Positions 45,420-54,508 are shown, counted from the stretch's first letter. The stretch is DNA of 64,000 nucleotides from Clostridium lundense DSM 17049 (GCF_000619945.1 NZ_JHVC01000001.1:248001-312000); one strand, 5' to 3'. Notes: a model not told the origin generated them from the sequence alone. Translations and numbers: made by a program.

Positions 45420-46183
45420 TGGGCAATTTAATTAAATATGAAATTAAAGGATACTGGAAGGAAACATTAGGATTAATAGCTGTAGTTATTATAGCGAATA
45501 TATTATTACTTACAAAGGTGGAGGTTTGGACAAGACAGACTGTAGTAGCATTAAGTACATTTATAACTGTTGCATCTATGGTTGTGGCATTTGTATGGAA
45601 TATAAAAAACTTTAGTAAAGATTTAAAAGAAAATACTGCTTATTTATTGTATACATTACCAGTGTCTACTAATTGTTTACTAGCTTCTAAATTAGTAGCA
45701 TCTTTTATACAATATACTGCAGTGTTTTTAACTAATTGTATATTTTTATATTATAATGCTATAAAGATAGCTCCTGATATAAATAAAGCTATAAGTAATT
45801 TAAATATATGGTTTATACTTTTAAGTGTTTTCTATCATGTAATAACATATATGGGTTTTTTATGTGTTATTTATTTTTCAATATCAGTAGGTAAAGTAGC
45901 TGTTAAAAAGAAAAGAAAAATTGCGAAATTAGGATCATGGATAGTATTTATATTAATTTGCGTAGGTATATCTAAAATTTCAGATATATTGGATAAATTT
46001 TTCCCTCAAACATTTGCTATGAAAGCAATGAACCTAAATATTATGTCGGGAGATAGCATGAAAATCATGATGCCAGAATCTTTAATAAATATAAATATAG
46101 CACAAGCTACTCTTGATATTTGTATTGCGGTGGTGTTTTTTATAGCTACTTCATATCTTTTAAGAAAAAAATTAGATATATAA
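45419..46183 (+). CDS. ABC transporter permease
   Basis: A 254-residue membrane protein with about six hydrophobic segments and a short N-terminal cytoplasmic helix (MGNLIKYEIKGYWKETLG), as in YtrC/ABC-2 type permeases. It is the last gene of the overlapping GntR-ABC operon. It likely forms an exporter with two copies of the preceding ATPase; the substrate is unknown, with antibiotic or envelope-stress response most likely by family. Confidence 0.85.
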   Translation: MGNLIKYEIKGYWKETLGLIAVVIIANILLLTKVEVWTRQTVVALSTFITVASMVVAFVWNIKNFSKDLKENTAYLLYTLPVSTNCLLASKLVASFIQYTAVFLTNCIFLYYNAIKIAPDINKAISNLNIWFILLSVFYHVITYMGFLCVIYFSISVGKVAVKKKRKIAKLGSWIVFILICVGISKISDILDKFFPQTFAMKAMNLNIMSGDSMKIMMPESLININIAQATLDICIAVVFFIATSYLLRKKLDI

Positions 46184-46196
46184 AGTAATTCTTGGG

Positions 46197-46234
46197 TTCA
46201 GATGGAAAAACTACTTTTTCCATCTGAATCTTAT
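46197..46234 (+). terminator. Terminator after the ABC operon
   Basis: A 14-bp stem, TTCAGATGGAAAAA / TTTTTCCATCTGAA, with a CTAC loop. The T tail is poor (TCTTATT), so termination may be partial. Confidence 0.7.
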
Positions 46235-46342
46235 TAAGAGAGTTCTTATAAGCTTTGCTTCTTAGAAATCCTTATTCTTTAGCAGAAGAACTTATCCAAG
46301 AGCGTAGCTATAGAATAAATTAATAATTGGAGATGATTAGTT

Positions 46343-46582
46343 TTGAAATTAGTATTTGGAATAGCTTTAATAATTTTAAATCTCATACAGTATAAAAATA
46401 CTAAGAATAAGTATAATCTTTTAATAGCTATTGCTATAATGTTAATTATTCCATTTCAAACTCCTATAAAAGAATATATTAATAATATTATTAGGGATAT
46501 TACTTTTGGGAGTTCATTCATATTTTTCCTTTGGAGCATATATTTCAAATTTAAGGATACAAGGACGAAGGTTAGTGTGTAA
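46343..46582 (+). CDS. Small membrane protein (79 residues)
   Basis: A 79-residue protein with three hydrophobic stretches (about 2-14, 25-42 and 55-70) and a basic C-terminus. I do not recognise the family. It starts at TTG with GGAGA about 9 bases before. It lies between the ABC operon terminator and the AIM24 gene, on the same strand as both. Evidence for a real gene is moderate. Confidence 0.55.
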   Translation: MKLVFGIALIILNLIQYKNTKNKYNLLIAIAIMLIIPFQTPIKEYINNIIRDITFGSSFIFFLWSIYFKFKDTRTKVSV

Positions 46583-46653
46583 TTTATTAAAATTTATTAT
46601 TAAGATGTAAATAATTTTGATATAATTAATTAAAATAAAAAGGGAGGGATAAT

Positions 46654-47442
46654 ATGAATTCACATGAAATTGATTATAAAATATATGGAGATGACATGCA
46701 GGTTGTAGAAGTAGAATTAGATCCTGCTGAAACAGTTATAGCAGAAGCAGGTGCTATGATGATGATGACTGAAGGCATAAGGATGGAAACTATATTTGGA
46801 GATGGTGGAAATAGCGGTGGAGGATTTATGGATAAACTTTTTGGCGCTGGAAAAAGGGTTCTTACTGGAGAAAGTTTATTTATGACTGCTTTTACTAATA
46901 ACGGGTACGGAAAACAAAAAGTAGCTTTTGCTGCTCCTTATCCTGGTAAGATAATACCTATGGATTTAAGTATGATGGGTGGAAAAATAATTTGCCAAAA
47001 GGATGCTTTTTTGTGTGCTGCTAAGGGAGTTTCTGTTGGTATAGATTTTAGAAAAAAATTAGGAGTAGGTTTCTTCGGAGGAGAAGGGTTTATCCTTCAA
47101 AAGTTAGAGGGAGATGGACTGGCGTTTGTTCATGCAGGAGGAACCATAATAGAAAGAGAGCTATTTCCAGGAGAGCTATTAAGAATAGATACAGGATGTT
47201 TAGTTGCAATGACAAGGGATGTTCATTATGACATAGAATATGTAGGAGGAATAAAATCTGCATTCTTTGGAGGAGAAGGATTATTTTTTGCTACAGTAAG
47301 GGGACCAGGAAAAGTTTGGATACAATCATTACCTTTTAGTAGATTAGCAGATAGAATATATTCTTCAGCACCACAAGCAGGTGGAAAAAGAAGAGAAGAA
47401 GGTAGTTTTTTTGATATAGGAAATTTCTTTGATGGAAATTAA
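46654..47442 (+). CDS. AIM24/TIGR00266 family protein
   Basis: A 262-residue beta-rich protein. EVELDPAETVIAEAGAMMMM and MGGKIICQKDAFLCAAKGV are typical of the family, as is FFGGEGFILQKLEGDGLAFVHAGG with the repeated F-F-G-G-E-G motif. The fold is tubby-like/double-stranded beta helix. No biochemical role is established in bacteria. It is monocistronic with AGGGAGGG before the ATG. Confidence 0.88.
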   Translation: MNSHEIDYKIYGDDMQVVEVELDPAETVIAEAGAMMMMTEGIRMETIFGDGGNSGGGFMDKLFGAGKRVLTGESLFMTAFTNNGYGKQKVAFAAPYPGKIIPMDLSMMGGKIICQKDAFLCAAKGVSVGIDFRKKLGVGFFGGEGFILQKLEGDGLAFVHAGGTIIERELFPGELLRIDTGCLVAMTRDVHYDIEYVGGIKSAFFGGEGLFFATVRGPGKVWIQSLPFSRLADRIYSSAPQAGGKRREEGSFFDIGNFFDGN

Positions 47443-47461
47443 AAACAAATTTATTAACTGT

Positions 47462-47518
47462 ATACCACAAAAAACCTTGCTTAATATATTTATTAATAAT
47501 AGGTTTTTTGTGGTATAA
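47462..47518 (+). promoter_or_regulatory. Perfect hairpin overlapping an extended -10 promoter
   Basis: The arms ATACCACAAAAAACCT (47462-47477) and AGGTTTTTTGTGGTAT (47501-47516) are perfectly complementary with a 23-base loop. The stem probably terminates the AIM24 transcript. Its right arm runs into TGGTATAAT (47510-47518), an extended -10 box suited to driving the S41 gene 30 bases downstream. Confidence 0.65.
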
Positions 47519-47547
47519 TTATTTTACTAGAAAGGTGGGAAAATACT

Positions 47548-49170
47548 ATGAAAAGAGTCAATAACAAAAAGAAATTATTAGGATTTATTTGTACTCTTTT
47601 ATTTACTTTATTCTTTTCTGTAGGAAGCGGAGCAGTACATGCAGCAACTAGTGACAGTGATACTTTAAACCAGATAAGAGCTTTAATAAAAAGTAGTTAT
47701 ATAAAAGATGTACCTAATGAAGTGTTAAATTCTAGTGATATTGATAAAATAATTAAAGGGGTAAATGATCCCTATACCCAATATTTTTCACCAGAAGACT
47801 TTAAAAACTTCGTAAATTCAATAAATAACAGATTTTGTGGAATTGGAATATATAATGAAGAGTCTTCTGAGGGAATAAAAGTAAAATCAGTTATAGATAG
47901 TTCACCAGCATTTAAGGCTGGTTTAAAATCAGGAGATATAATAATAAAAGCTGATGGGCAAAATCTTAAGGGATTAGATTTAGCAGCAGCAGTTAAATAT
48001 TTAAAAGGGGAAGAAGGTACTACAGTAAATTTAGAGATTTTAAGAGGAGAAAGTGCTTTGAAATTTACTGTGGAAAGAAGAGAAATAGATTTACCAACAG
48101 TACAATGGAGTGTTTTACAAGGTCATATAGGATATATAAGAATATTATCTTTTGGAGAGGATACTCCAGAGCTTTTTTCTAAAGCAATAAATGAACTTAG
48201 AGAAAAAGCTGTAGATAAATTTATAGTAGATTTAAGAGATAATACAGGAGGATATACTAAATCAGCATATGATATAGCAGGCTATTTTATTGGAGAAAAT
48301 ACTACTATAACTATGAAGGATAAATATAATAAAGAATATGAGTTTAAAGGTATAGGTCATGGATATACTATAGATAAAGACACTATATTCTTAATAAATG
48401 ATTATACAGCTTCTGCTTCTGAAATATTATCAGCAGCGGTTAAGGATTATAAAAAAGCTTTTTTTGTTGGAATAAAAAGTTATGGAAAAGGGGTACAACA
48501 AACAACTTTTTCATTAAGAGATGGAGGAATATTAAAACTTACTACTCATAGCTTTTATTCACCTAAGGGCAATGAAATACATAAGGTTGGTATAACTCCA
48601 GATTTTGACACAAAAAACATGAATTCATTAGCTGTTGCGGAACTTTTATATTCTGGTATTAATAAAATTGATAAAAGAGATTTGATAAAAGTAGTAATAA
48701 ATAATAAAGAATTTATAATTGATTTAAATAAAGCTAGAGATAATAAATATTGGAAAGCATTTAAGTATATTTTAGAAAATGTTGATAAAGATAATATCTA
48801 TATAGGAACAAAGAGTGAATGGGTAAAGGCTAGTAAAGAGCAATTAGATAAAAAATTTAATATATACTTCAATGATTTTAAAAGATTACCACAAATAGTA
48901 AAAGCAAAGGATAATGTAAGATTTACAATTAAGTTTAATAAAGACATAGATGCCAATACTATAAATAACAATAATATAAAATTAATAAGGGAAGATACTT
49001 TTGAAGAAACAGAAGTAGAATATAAAGTAGAACAGGGAGATAAGGTTATTCTTACTCCAAAGGAAGCGGCCAAAATTGGGGAAAATTATTTTTTAATGGT
49101 TCAAAACATTAAAGGTAAAGATGGAAAAAGGTTAAATATGAAAACCGTTTTAAGTATAGATATTAAATAA
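47548..49170 (+). CDS. Secreted S41 family C-terminal processing peptidase with Ig-like tail
   Basis: A 540-residue serine protease. The signal peptide is at 1-34 (cleavage near VHAATS). A PDZ domain at about 105-180 contains GIKVKSVIDSSPAFKAGLKSGD. The S41 catalytic core has Ser289 in TASASE and Lys314 in SYGKGVQQ, the Ser-Lys dyad 25 residues apart as in other tail-specific proteases. The last 90 residues (DNVRFTIKFNKDIDANTINN onward) look like a Big_5/SbsA Ig-like domain, suggesting surface retention. It may process secreted or envelope proteins. It is monocistronic with a good AAGGTGGG site. Confidence 0.9.
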   Translation: MKRVNNKKKLLGFICTLLFTLFFSVGSGAVHAATSDSDTLNQIRALIKSSYIKDVPNEVLNSSDIDKIIKGVNDPYTQYFSPEDFKNFVNSINNRFCGIGIYNEESSEGIKVKSVIDSSPAFKAGLKSGDIIIKADGQNLKGLDLAAAVKYLKGEEGTTVNLEILRGESALKFTVERREIDLPTVQWSVLQGHIGYIRILSFGEDTPELFSKAINELREKAVDKFIVDLRDNTGGYTKSAYDIAGYFIGENTTITMKDKYNKEYEFKGIGHGYTIDKDTIFLINDYTASASEILSAAVKDYKKAFFVGIKSYGKGVQQTTFSLRDGGILKLTTHSFYSPKGNEIHKVGITPDFDTKNMNSLAVAELLYSGINKIDKRDLIKVVINNKEFIIDLNKARDNKYWKAFKYILENVDKDNIYIGTKSEWVKASKEQLDKKFNIYFNDFKRLPQIVKAKDNVRFTIKFNKDIDANTINNNNIKLIREDTFEETEVEYKVEQGDKVILTPKEAAKIGENYFLMVQNIKGKDGKRLNMKTVLSIDIK

Positions 49171-49193
49171 ATATATTTAAAAAAAGTTCACAT

Positions 49194-49222
49194 GAGGCTC
49201 CTAATTTTAGGAGCTCTTTTGT
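49194..49222 (+). terminator. Terminator after the S41 protease gene
   Basis: Stem GAGGCTCCTA / TAGGAGCTCT with one mismatch, followed by TTTT. Confidence 0.75.
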
Positions 49223-49321
49223 TAGAAATGATACAAAAAGTTTGCAAAAGGTTAATAAAGATAGGTTATAATTATGATAATATATACTTAAAACAGTTAT
49301 TATCTACAAGGAGGCTATATA

Positions 49322-49519
49322 ATGGGAGTTAATTATTCAGAAGGCTTGAATAATATAAAAAATGCCTTTAAAAATATAAAAAATAAACTAATAGAGAAAA
49401 AAGATTTTTTAATAATAAAATGTCCTAATTGTTCGCAAAAGTTAAGGCTTCCCAGAGGAAAAGGTAATATATTAGTTACTTGCCCTAGATGTTCATTTAA
49501 ATTTAAGTTAAAAACTTAA
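49322..49519 (+). CDS. Small zinc-ribbon protein (65 residues)
   Basis: A 65-residue protein. The basic N-terminal half is followed by a zinc ribbon, CPNCSQKLRLPRGKGNILVT-CPRC, with two CxxC pairs at about residues 38-41 and 57-60, of the MJ0042 type. A role in nucleic acid or protein binding is possible; no more can be said. AAGGAGG precedes the ATG, and TATAAT-like sequence lies upstream. Confidence 0.75.
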   Translation: MGVNYSEGLNNIKNAFKNIKNKLIEKKDFLIIKCPNCSQKLRLPRGKGNILVTCPRCSFKFKLKT

Positions 49520-49578
49520 ATATAGTAATAGTTTTTATATGTTGAAAATAAGTGAGTTTATAACTCATTTATTTTTTT

Positions 49579-49653
49579 TGATATGTATCAATATTGATAG
49601 TTATCACTATTGATACATATCACTATTGATAATTATTTGTTTAATGATATAAT
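49579..49653 (+). promoter_or_regulatory. Tandem palindromic operator array and promoter of degV-padR
   Basis: Three 14-bp copies of TATCA-N4-TGATA start at 49586, 49602 and 49618, an exact 16-bp period; copies 2 and 3 are identical (TATCACTATTGATA). A larger perfect palindrome, TGATATGTATCAATA (49579-49593) and its complement (49608-49622), contains the ATGT..ACAT elements typical of PadR operators. The third copy contains TTGATA (49626-49631), 16 bases from TATAAT (49648-49653), so a bound repressor would cover the -35 box. Confidence 0.85.
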
Positions 49654-49720
49654 TTAATATATAAAGTGGAATACTAGATAAATAAAGACAAGTTTCAATG
49701 TTTAAAGGGAGGAAATTTAG

Positions 49721-50572
49721 GTGGAAAAAATTGCGTTAATTACTGACACTGCTGCAGATCTACATGATGATGTAGTTGAAAAATATAATATTCATGTTCT
49801 GCCATTTAGAATAATATATAAGGACAGGGAGTATAAGGATAGGATAGATATAACTCCCAAAGAAGTGTATGACAATTTAGATAAGGAGGTTCCAACTTCT
49901 TCATTACCTTCAATGCAGGATATGGAAGATACTTTCACTAAGCTTGAAGAAGAAGGATACACTCATGCTATAGTTGTAACTTTATCTTCAGGTTTATCAG
50001 GTATTTATAATGCTGCAAAATTAGTTAGTGAAAATCATCCAACAATAAAGACATATGTATGTGATTCACAATCTATATCAGCAGGAGAAGGTATTATAAT
50101 AGAAATTTGCGCTGAATTAATGGAAGAAGGAAAAGGTTTTGACGAAATAGTTAAGGAAATACCTAATATAAAAAATAGAATTGATGTATTTTTTGTAGTT
50201 GGAACCTTAGAGTATTTAAAAAGAGGTGGAAGAATAGGAAAGGTTTCTGGAACTATTGGAGAATTACTTAATATTAAGCCTATAATAGGAATAGACAAGA
50301 ACGATGGTAAATATTATACTTATGATAAGGTAAGAGGAAGAAAGCAATCAATAAATAGACTCCTTGAAATAGTAGGAACTAAATTAAAAGAAGGTAAATA
50401 TAGGGTTCGTGTAATGAATGGAAATGCATCAGAAGAGACTAATAAAGTATTTGAAAAGATTAAAATAATGGAAAACGCTGTTGAAGTTAAGCTAGGAGGA
50501 GATATAAGTCCTGTTTCTGGTGTTCATAGTGGTCCTGGATTAATAGGAGTGGTATTAATAAAGGAGCAATAG
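49721..50572 (+). CDS. DegV family fatty acid-binding protein
   Basis: A 283-residue EDD-fold protein. ALITDTAADLHDDVVEKYNIHVLPF and the lipid-site motif VTLSSGLSGIYNAA are diagnostic, with SGVHSGPGLIGVV near the end. Family members (FakB) present fatty acids to the kinase FakA; no fakA lies here. It starts at GTG with GGGAGG upstream and is followed one base later by padR. The operator array upstream suggests control by that PadR protein. Confidence 0.92.
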   Translation: MEKIALITDTAADLHDDVVEKYNIHVLPFRIIYKDREYKDRIDITPKEVYDNLDKEVPTSSLPSMQDMEDTFTKLEEEGYTHAIVVTLSSGLSGIYNAAKLVSENHPTIKTYVCDSQSISAGEGIIIEICAELMEEGKGFDEIVKEIPNIKNRIDVFFVVGTLEYLKRGGRIGKVSGTIGELLNIKPIIGIDKNDGKYYTYDKVRGRKQSINRLLEIVGTKLKEGKYRVRVMNGNASEETNKVFEKIKIMENAVEVKLGGDISPVSGVHSGPGLIGVVLIKEQ

Positions 50573-50573
50573 A

Positions 50574-51020
50574 ATGAGTAATTTTGAAGACACAAGAGCA
50601 GAAGAAAAAAGATTATATGAAGAATATAAAAAGAAATTAGAAGAGTTAAAGAAAGTAGAGAAAGAAAAAGAAGCAGTAGGGCAAGTTTTCACAAAAGGCC
50701 TACTGCCTCTATATGCTTTATTTATATTAAGTTTGGGACCTACTAATGGTAATGACATAGCAAATCAGATAGGGGAAAGAACTAATGGACTTTGGATACC
50801 AAGTACTGGTGGAATTTATCCTCTTTTAAAAAGATTAGAAAAACAAAAATTAGTAGAAGGAAAATGGGATGATTCAAAAAATAAAATACAAAAGATATAT
50901 ACACTAACTGATTTGGGAATTGAGGAATTAGAGGGGAAAAAAGAGCTGTTAAAAAATAAAATAGAAGAAGCATTAGAAGTGTTTAATATAGTATATAAAG
51001 ATTTGTATAAAAAACAGTAA
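50574..51020 (+). CDS. PadR family transcriptional regulator
   Basis: A 148-residue regulator. A charged helical N-terminal extension (about 1-40) precedes the PadR winged helix (about 45-115) with ALFILSLGPTNGNDIANQI and the wing region PSTGGIYPLLKRLEKQKLVEGKW. The short C-terminal helix is the dimerisation segment. It starts one base after degV ends, with AAGGAG inside the degV end, so the two form one operon. It is the prime candidate to bind the tandem palindromes at 49579-49631. Confidence 0.9.
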   Translation: MSNFEDTRAEEKRLYEEYKKKLEELKKVEKEKEAVGQVFTKGLLPLYALFILSLGPTNGNDIANQIGERTNGLWIPSTGGIYPLLKRLEKQKLVEGKWDDSKNKIQKIYTLTDLGIEELEGKKELLKNKIEEALEVFNIVYKDLYKKQ

Positions 51021-51056
51021 ATTTGGTTTAATTTTAACTAATTTGCTGTTTTTATT
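51011..51056 (+). terminator. Terminator overlapping the padR stop codon
   Basis: Stem AAAACAGTAAAT / ATTTGCTGTTTT (one G-U pair) with an inner helix, followed by T residues. The stop codon lies within the left arm. Confidence 0.78.
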
Positions 51057-51126
51057 ATGTATAAATATATTAAATATGATATAATATAGGAAAACATAGT
51101 TATAACTTCTATTAGGGAGGAAGTTT

Positions 51127-52848
51127 ATGAAATATTTTCACAGAAATTTAGGTAAAATACTTATTAGTACAATATTTTTTACTTTTTTTATAAAATTCAC
51201 TGTACATTCGGCAGATTTCTTTTATGAAGGATTAGAAGTTGATAAAAATGTTCCTACAGATAAGGTGTGGAATATAAAATTTAATTTTCCTTTAAATGAA
51301 AGTACTATAAATAAGAATAATATTTATGTATGCGATAGCAATAATAATTATAAAAATGATATAAACTTAATATATAATAAAGATAAAAAAATGATACAAG
51401 TTCTTCCCAGTAGTGATTATGGAGATAAAGAAAAATATTATCTTCATATAAAAAATGGATTGCAAGCCATTAATGAAAGTTTCCTTAAAGAAGAAAAAAT
51501 AGTAGCTTTTCAGACTTTTATTGATAAGAGAAAAGAAGTTATAATTATAAATACAGAAGAGGATCTAGAAAAAGTTTTATTAAAAGCCATAATGAATAGA
51601 GAAAATAACATAGTGTTAAATATGAAGGGGTTAGGAGAAGAATATAAGGGAGCTATAGAAAAGATTAAAAATAAAATAATCAAAGAGAATCCTAAATTAT
51701 ATTGTTTTAATGATATAAAACTGTTTTATAGATATGATGAATTTATGAATATTGATTTATCTGAGGTTCGTTTATATATTGATTATTTTTATTTTATAGA
51801 CAATAATTATTTGGATTATGATTTGTTAGGCAATGTTAGCTGTAGTTTAGATAAAAAAGTAATAATATGTGGAGATTTTGGTAAAATACAAGTTAAATGC
51901 CTAAGTGAAAATGAAAATATAAAAAATATAAGTTATTCAATAGATAAAACTAATATAATTGATATAGACAACAGCGGAAATATAAAAGCTATAGGCGAAG
52001 GTGAGGGGTTAATTAAAGTAAAATATGAAAAATATTCAAAAAATATTGAAGATAATAATATTTACGAATACTTTTTCTACATTCCAATCAAGGTAATTTC
52101 TAAGAATAGTAAGGTTGTAGGAAGTAAAGATGAATTATACAATGCAGTAAATGAAGATTTTAATAAAGGAATAAGTGATATTAGTATATATATAGATAAT
52201 AAATCAATGAATCCGTTAGAAATAGAAGATGTGATAAATGGCATATTTAAGGAAGATTATACAGGATACTATTCTATAGGAAACATAAATTATGATTATA
52301 CTAAGGTTAAAATTACATATCCCTATAATATATCTAAAAAAGATTATTTAAGTATTAGGAAGAATTTAGAGAATAAAGCAGATGAAGTGATAAGCAAAAT
52401 AATTAAAAAGGATATGAATGATCTCCAAAAGGAATATGCAATACATGATTATATTGTAAGTAATACAGCATATGATTATGATAATTTTATAAAGGGAACA
52501 GTACCTAATGAAGGTTATTATCCATTTGGAATATTAATGAATGGAAAAGGAGTATGTAATGGATATGCTCTAACCATGAAAATGTTGTTAAATAAAGTAG
52601 GAGTAGAATGTGAAAAGGTAGATGGTACTACTAGTGAAGGAGAACATGCATGGAATATTGTTAAAATAAATAATAATTATTATCATGTAGATACAACTTG
52701 GGATGATCCTGTACCAGATGATAAAAATAAAATAAGCTATCAATATTTTAACATGACAGATGATGAGATAAGTTCCGATCATTTCTGGGATAAATCTATA
52801 TATAGTGAATGTAATAATAAAGATTTTCAATTTCTAAGGAATAGGTGA
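51127..52848 (+). CDS. Secreted transglutaminase-like protein with Ig-like domains
   Basis: A 573-residue protein. The signal peptide is at about 1-28. A Big_5-like domain follows (about 36-130, DKVWNIKFNFPLNESTINKNNI), then a Big_2-like segment near 265-320 (INIIDIDNSGNIKAIGEG-like). The C-terminal transglutaminase core has Cys477 in GVCNGYALTMK, His in GEHAWNIV and Asp in YHVDTTWDDP. Such clostridial proteins act on the cell surface as proteases or crosslinkers; substrate unknown. Its Big_5 segment resembles the one at the end of the S41 protease. It ends 4 bases before hom. Confidence 0.87.
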   Translation: MKYFHRNLGKILISTIFFTFFIKFTVHSADFFYEGLEVDKNVPTDKVWNIKFNFPLNESTINKNNIYVCDSNNNYKNDINLIYNKDKKMIQVLPSSDYGDKEKYYLHIKNGLQAINESFLKEEKIVAFQTFIDKRKEVIIINTEEDLEKVLLKAIMNRENNIVLNMKGLGEEYKGAIEKIKNKIIKENPKLYCFNDIKLFYRYDEFMNIDLSEVRLYIDYFYFIDNNYLDYDLLGNVSCSLDKKVIICGDFGKIQVKCLSENENIKNISYSIDKTNIIDIDNSGNIKAIGEGEGLIKVKYEKYSKNIEDNNIYEYFFYIPIKVISKNSKVVGSKDELYNAVNEDFNKGISDISIYIDNKSMNPLEIEDVINGIFKEDYTGYYSIGNINYDYTKVKITYPYNISKKDYLSIRKNLENKADEVISKIIKKDMNDLQKEYAIHDYIVSNTAYDYDNFIKGTVPNEGYYPFGILMNGKGVCNGYALTMKMLLNKVGVECEKVDGTTSEGEHAWNIVKINNNYYHVDTTWDDPVPDDKNKISYQYFNMTDDEISSDHFWDKSIYSECNNKDFQFLRNR

Positions 52849-52852
52849 TTTT

Positions 52853-53872
52853 ATGAATAAAAAATTAGTATTATCAGGCTTTGGAAATGTTGGAAGGGAA
52901 TTTGTAAAACTAATTTATGAAAAGAAAGAGGATATAGAGAAAGAATATGGTATAAATTTAATTTTATGTGGAGTTATAGGAAGAGAAGGATGTATTTTTG
53001 AAGATAAAGGTCTTGATTTATCATTACTTTTAAAATGTGATAAAGGATCTAAAGGAATATTACAATATGGAAAAATTAATAATGATTCTTTTTATGATTA
53101 CCCAGTATTTGAGGGAGATATACTTATAGAGTGTAGTAATAGTGATATATACAATGGAGGAGCTGCACTGAATTATATTTTTAATTTTATAAAAAGAGGT
53201 ATAGATGTAGTAGCAGTATCTAAAGGGGCTTTAGTTACTAATTTTACCAATATTGTACAGTTGGCGAAAGAGAATAACGTAAGGCTAAAATATAGTGGAG
53301 CTACAGCAGCGGCATTACCAACTATAGATATAGGGTATTATAGTTTAGCAGGAGCTAAGATAAAATCTATAATTGGTATATTAAATGGTACTACAAATTA
53401 TATATTAACTAAAATGGAAAAAGAAAACGTTTCAATTGATGAAGCTTTGGAAGAAGCTATAAAAAAAGGTATTACAGAGAGAGAAAACTCTATGGATATT
53501 GATGGAATAGATAGTGCTTGTAAATTATTATTATTAGCAAATAGCTTTATGAAAATAGAGTATAAATTGGACCAAATTTCCATTGAGGGAATAAGGAACA
53601 TAGGTATAGGGGATATAAATAAGGCTAAAGGAGAGAATAAAGTAATAAAGCTATTAAGTAAAGCATATTTTAATGATAATGAAGTAGTTTTGAAAGTTTT
53701 ACCAGAAGCAGTAGATAGAGATCATCCTATGGCTTCTATAAAAGGCACTAATAAAGGAGTAATATTTAATACAGATACTATGGGAGAAATATGTGTTTTT
53801 GGAGGAGAGTCCAATCCAAGAGGAGCAGCAGCTGCTGCTATTAAGGATGTAATAAATATTTGTAGGGAATAA
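52853..53872 (+). CDS. hom: Homoserine dehydrogenase (short form)
   Basis: A 339-residue NAD(P)-dependent enzyme reducing aspartate semialdehyde to homoserine for threonine and methionine synthesis. The nucleotide loop is LSGFGNVGREF, the substrate-domain motif KYSGATAAALPTIDIGYYSL, followed by the highly conserved GILNGTTNYILTKM. The catalytic Lys/Asp region is DIDGIDSACKLLLLAN. It lacks the C-terminal ACT domain, so it should be insensitive to threonine feedback through that route. The start is 4 bases after the transglutaminase gene; whether they share more than transcription is unclear. Confidence 0.92.
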   Translation: MNKKLVLSGFGNVGREFVKLIYEKKEDIEKEYGINLILCGVIGREGCIFEDKGLDLSLLLKCDKGSKGILQYGKINNDSFYDYPVFEGDILIECSNSDIYNGGAALNYIFNFIKRGIDVVAVSKGALVTNFTNIVQLAKENNVRLKYSGATAAALPTIDIGYYSLAGAKIKSIIGILNGTTNYILTKMEKENVSIDEALEEAIKKGITERENSMDIDGIDSACKLLLLANSFMKIEYKLDQISIEGIRNIGIGDINKAKGENKVIKLLSKAYFNDNEVVLKVLPEAVDRDHPMASIKGTNKGVIFNTDTMGEICVFGGESNPRGAAAAAIKDVINICRE

Positions 53873-53882
53873 TTAAATAAAA

Positions 53883-53918
53883 GGGGAGGGTTTGATTTAT
53901 CAAACCCCCCATTTTATT
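53883..53918 (+). terminator. Terminator after hom
   Basis: Stem GGGTTTGAT / ATCAAACCC with a TT loop, extended by G/C runs and followed by ATTTTATT. Confidence 0.78.
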
Positions 53919-53964
53919 AAATTTAGGGATATATTATATATGCTAATAAAGGGGTGAATATTTT

Positions 53965-54474
53965 ATGATGACTTATTTATTTATCTTTATAGCAAAAATA
54001 TTTGAAGTTTCACTTATGACATTAAGGACTGTTTTAATAACCAGAGGAGAAAAAGTATATGGATCGATTATTGGATTTTTTGAGGTAGCCATATGGTTAT
54101 ATCTGGTTAATAAGGTTTTAGTAGGAATTAATGAAGACCCAATAAGAATGGTAATATATGCACTAGGATTTGCTTGTGGTAATTATTTAGGCTCAGTAAT
54201 TGAAGAGAAGCTAGCATTAGGTCTTTTAACCATAAGTGTAATAGCATCAGAAGTTGATGGTAATAATCTTGCAGAACAATTAAGGAAAGATAATATAGGA
54301 GTTACAAAAATTAAGGGTGAGGGAATGCATGAAAACAAAACCATTCTTATGGTTCATGCTAAAAGAAGAAGAAAAAATGAAATAGTAAAATTAATTGAAA
54401 ATACTCATATGAATGCTGTTATATCTATTAGCGATACTAAAACCATATATGGAGGGTATGGGATCAAAAAGTAA
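53965..54474 (+). CDS. DUF2179/DUF5698 membrane protein (UPF0316)
   Basis: A 169-residue protein. Three membrane segments occupy the first 85 residues, with RTVLITRGEKVYGSIIGFFEVAIWL as the conserved family stretch and GNYLGSVIEEKLALG following. The C-terminal 75 residues are a soluble DUF2179 domain (GNNLAEQLRKDNIGVTKIKGEG), a fold shared with YitT-type proteins and thought to bind a small ligand. Function is unknown. It is monocistronic with AAAGGGGTG before the ATG. Confidence 0.88.
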   Translation: MMTYLFIFIAKIFEVSLMTLRTVLITRGEKVYGSIIGFFEVAIWLYLVNKVLVGINEDPIRMVIYALGFACGNYLGSVIEEKLALGLLTISVIASEVDGNNLAEQLRKDNIGVTKIKGEGMHENKTILMVHAKRRRKNEIVKLIENTHMNAVISISDTKTIYGGYGIKK

Positions 54475-54508
54475 GAAATTCTATATCAATAATTTCTTAC
54501 TTTTTTTA
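54467..54508 (+). terminator. Terminator after the DUF2179 gene
   Basis: A perfect 14-bp stem, AAAAGTAAGAAATT / AATTTCTTACTTTT, followed by TTT; the stop codon lies in the left arm. Confidence 0.88.
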
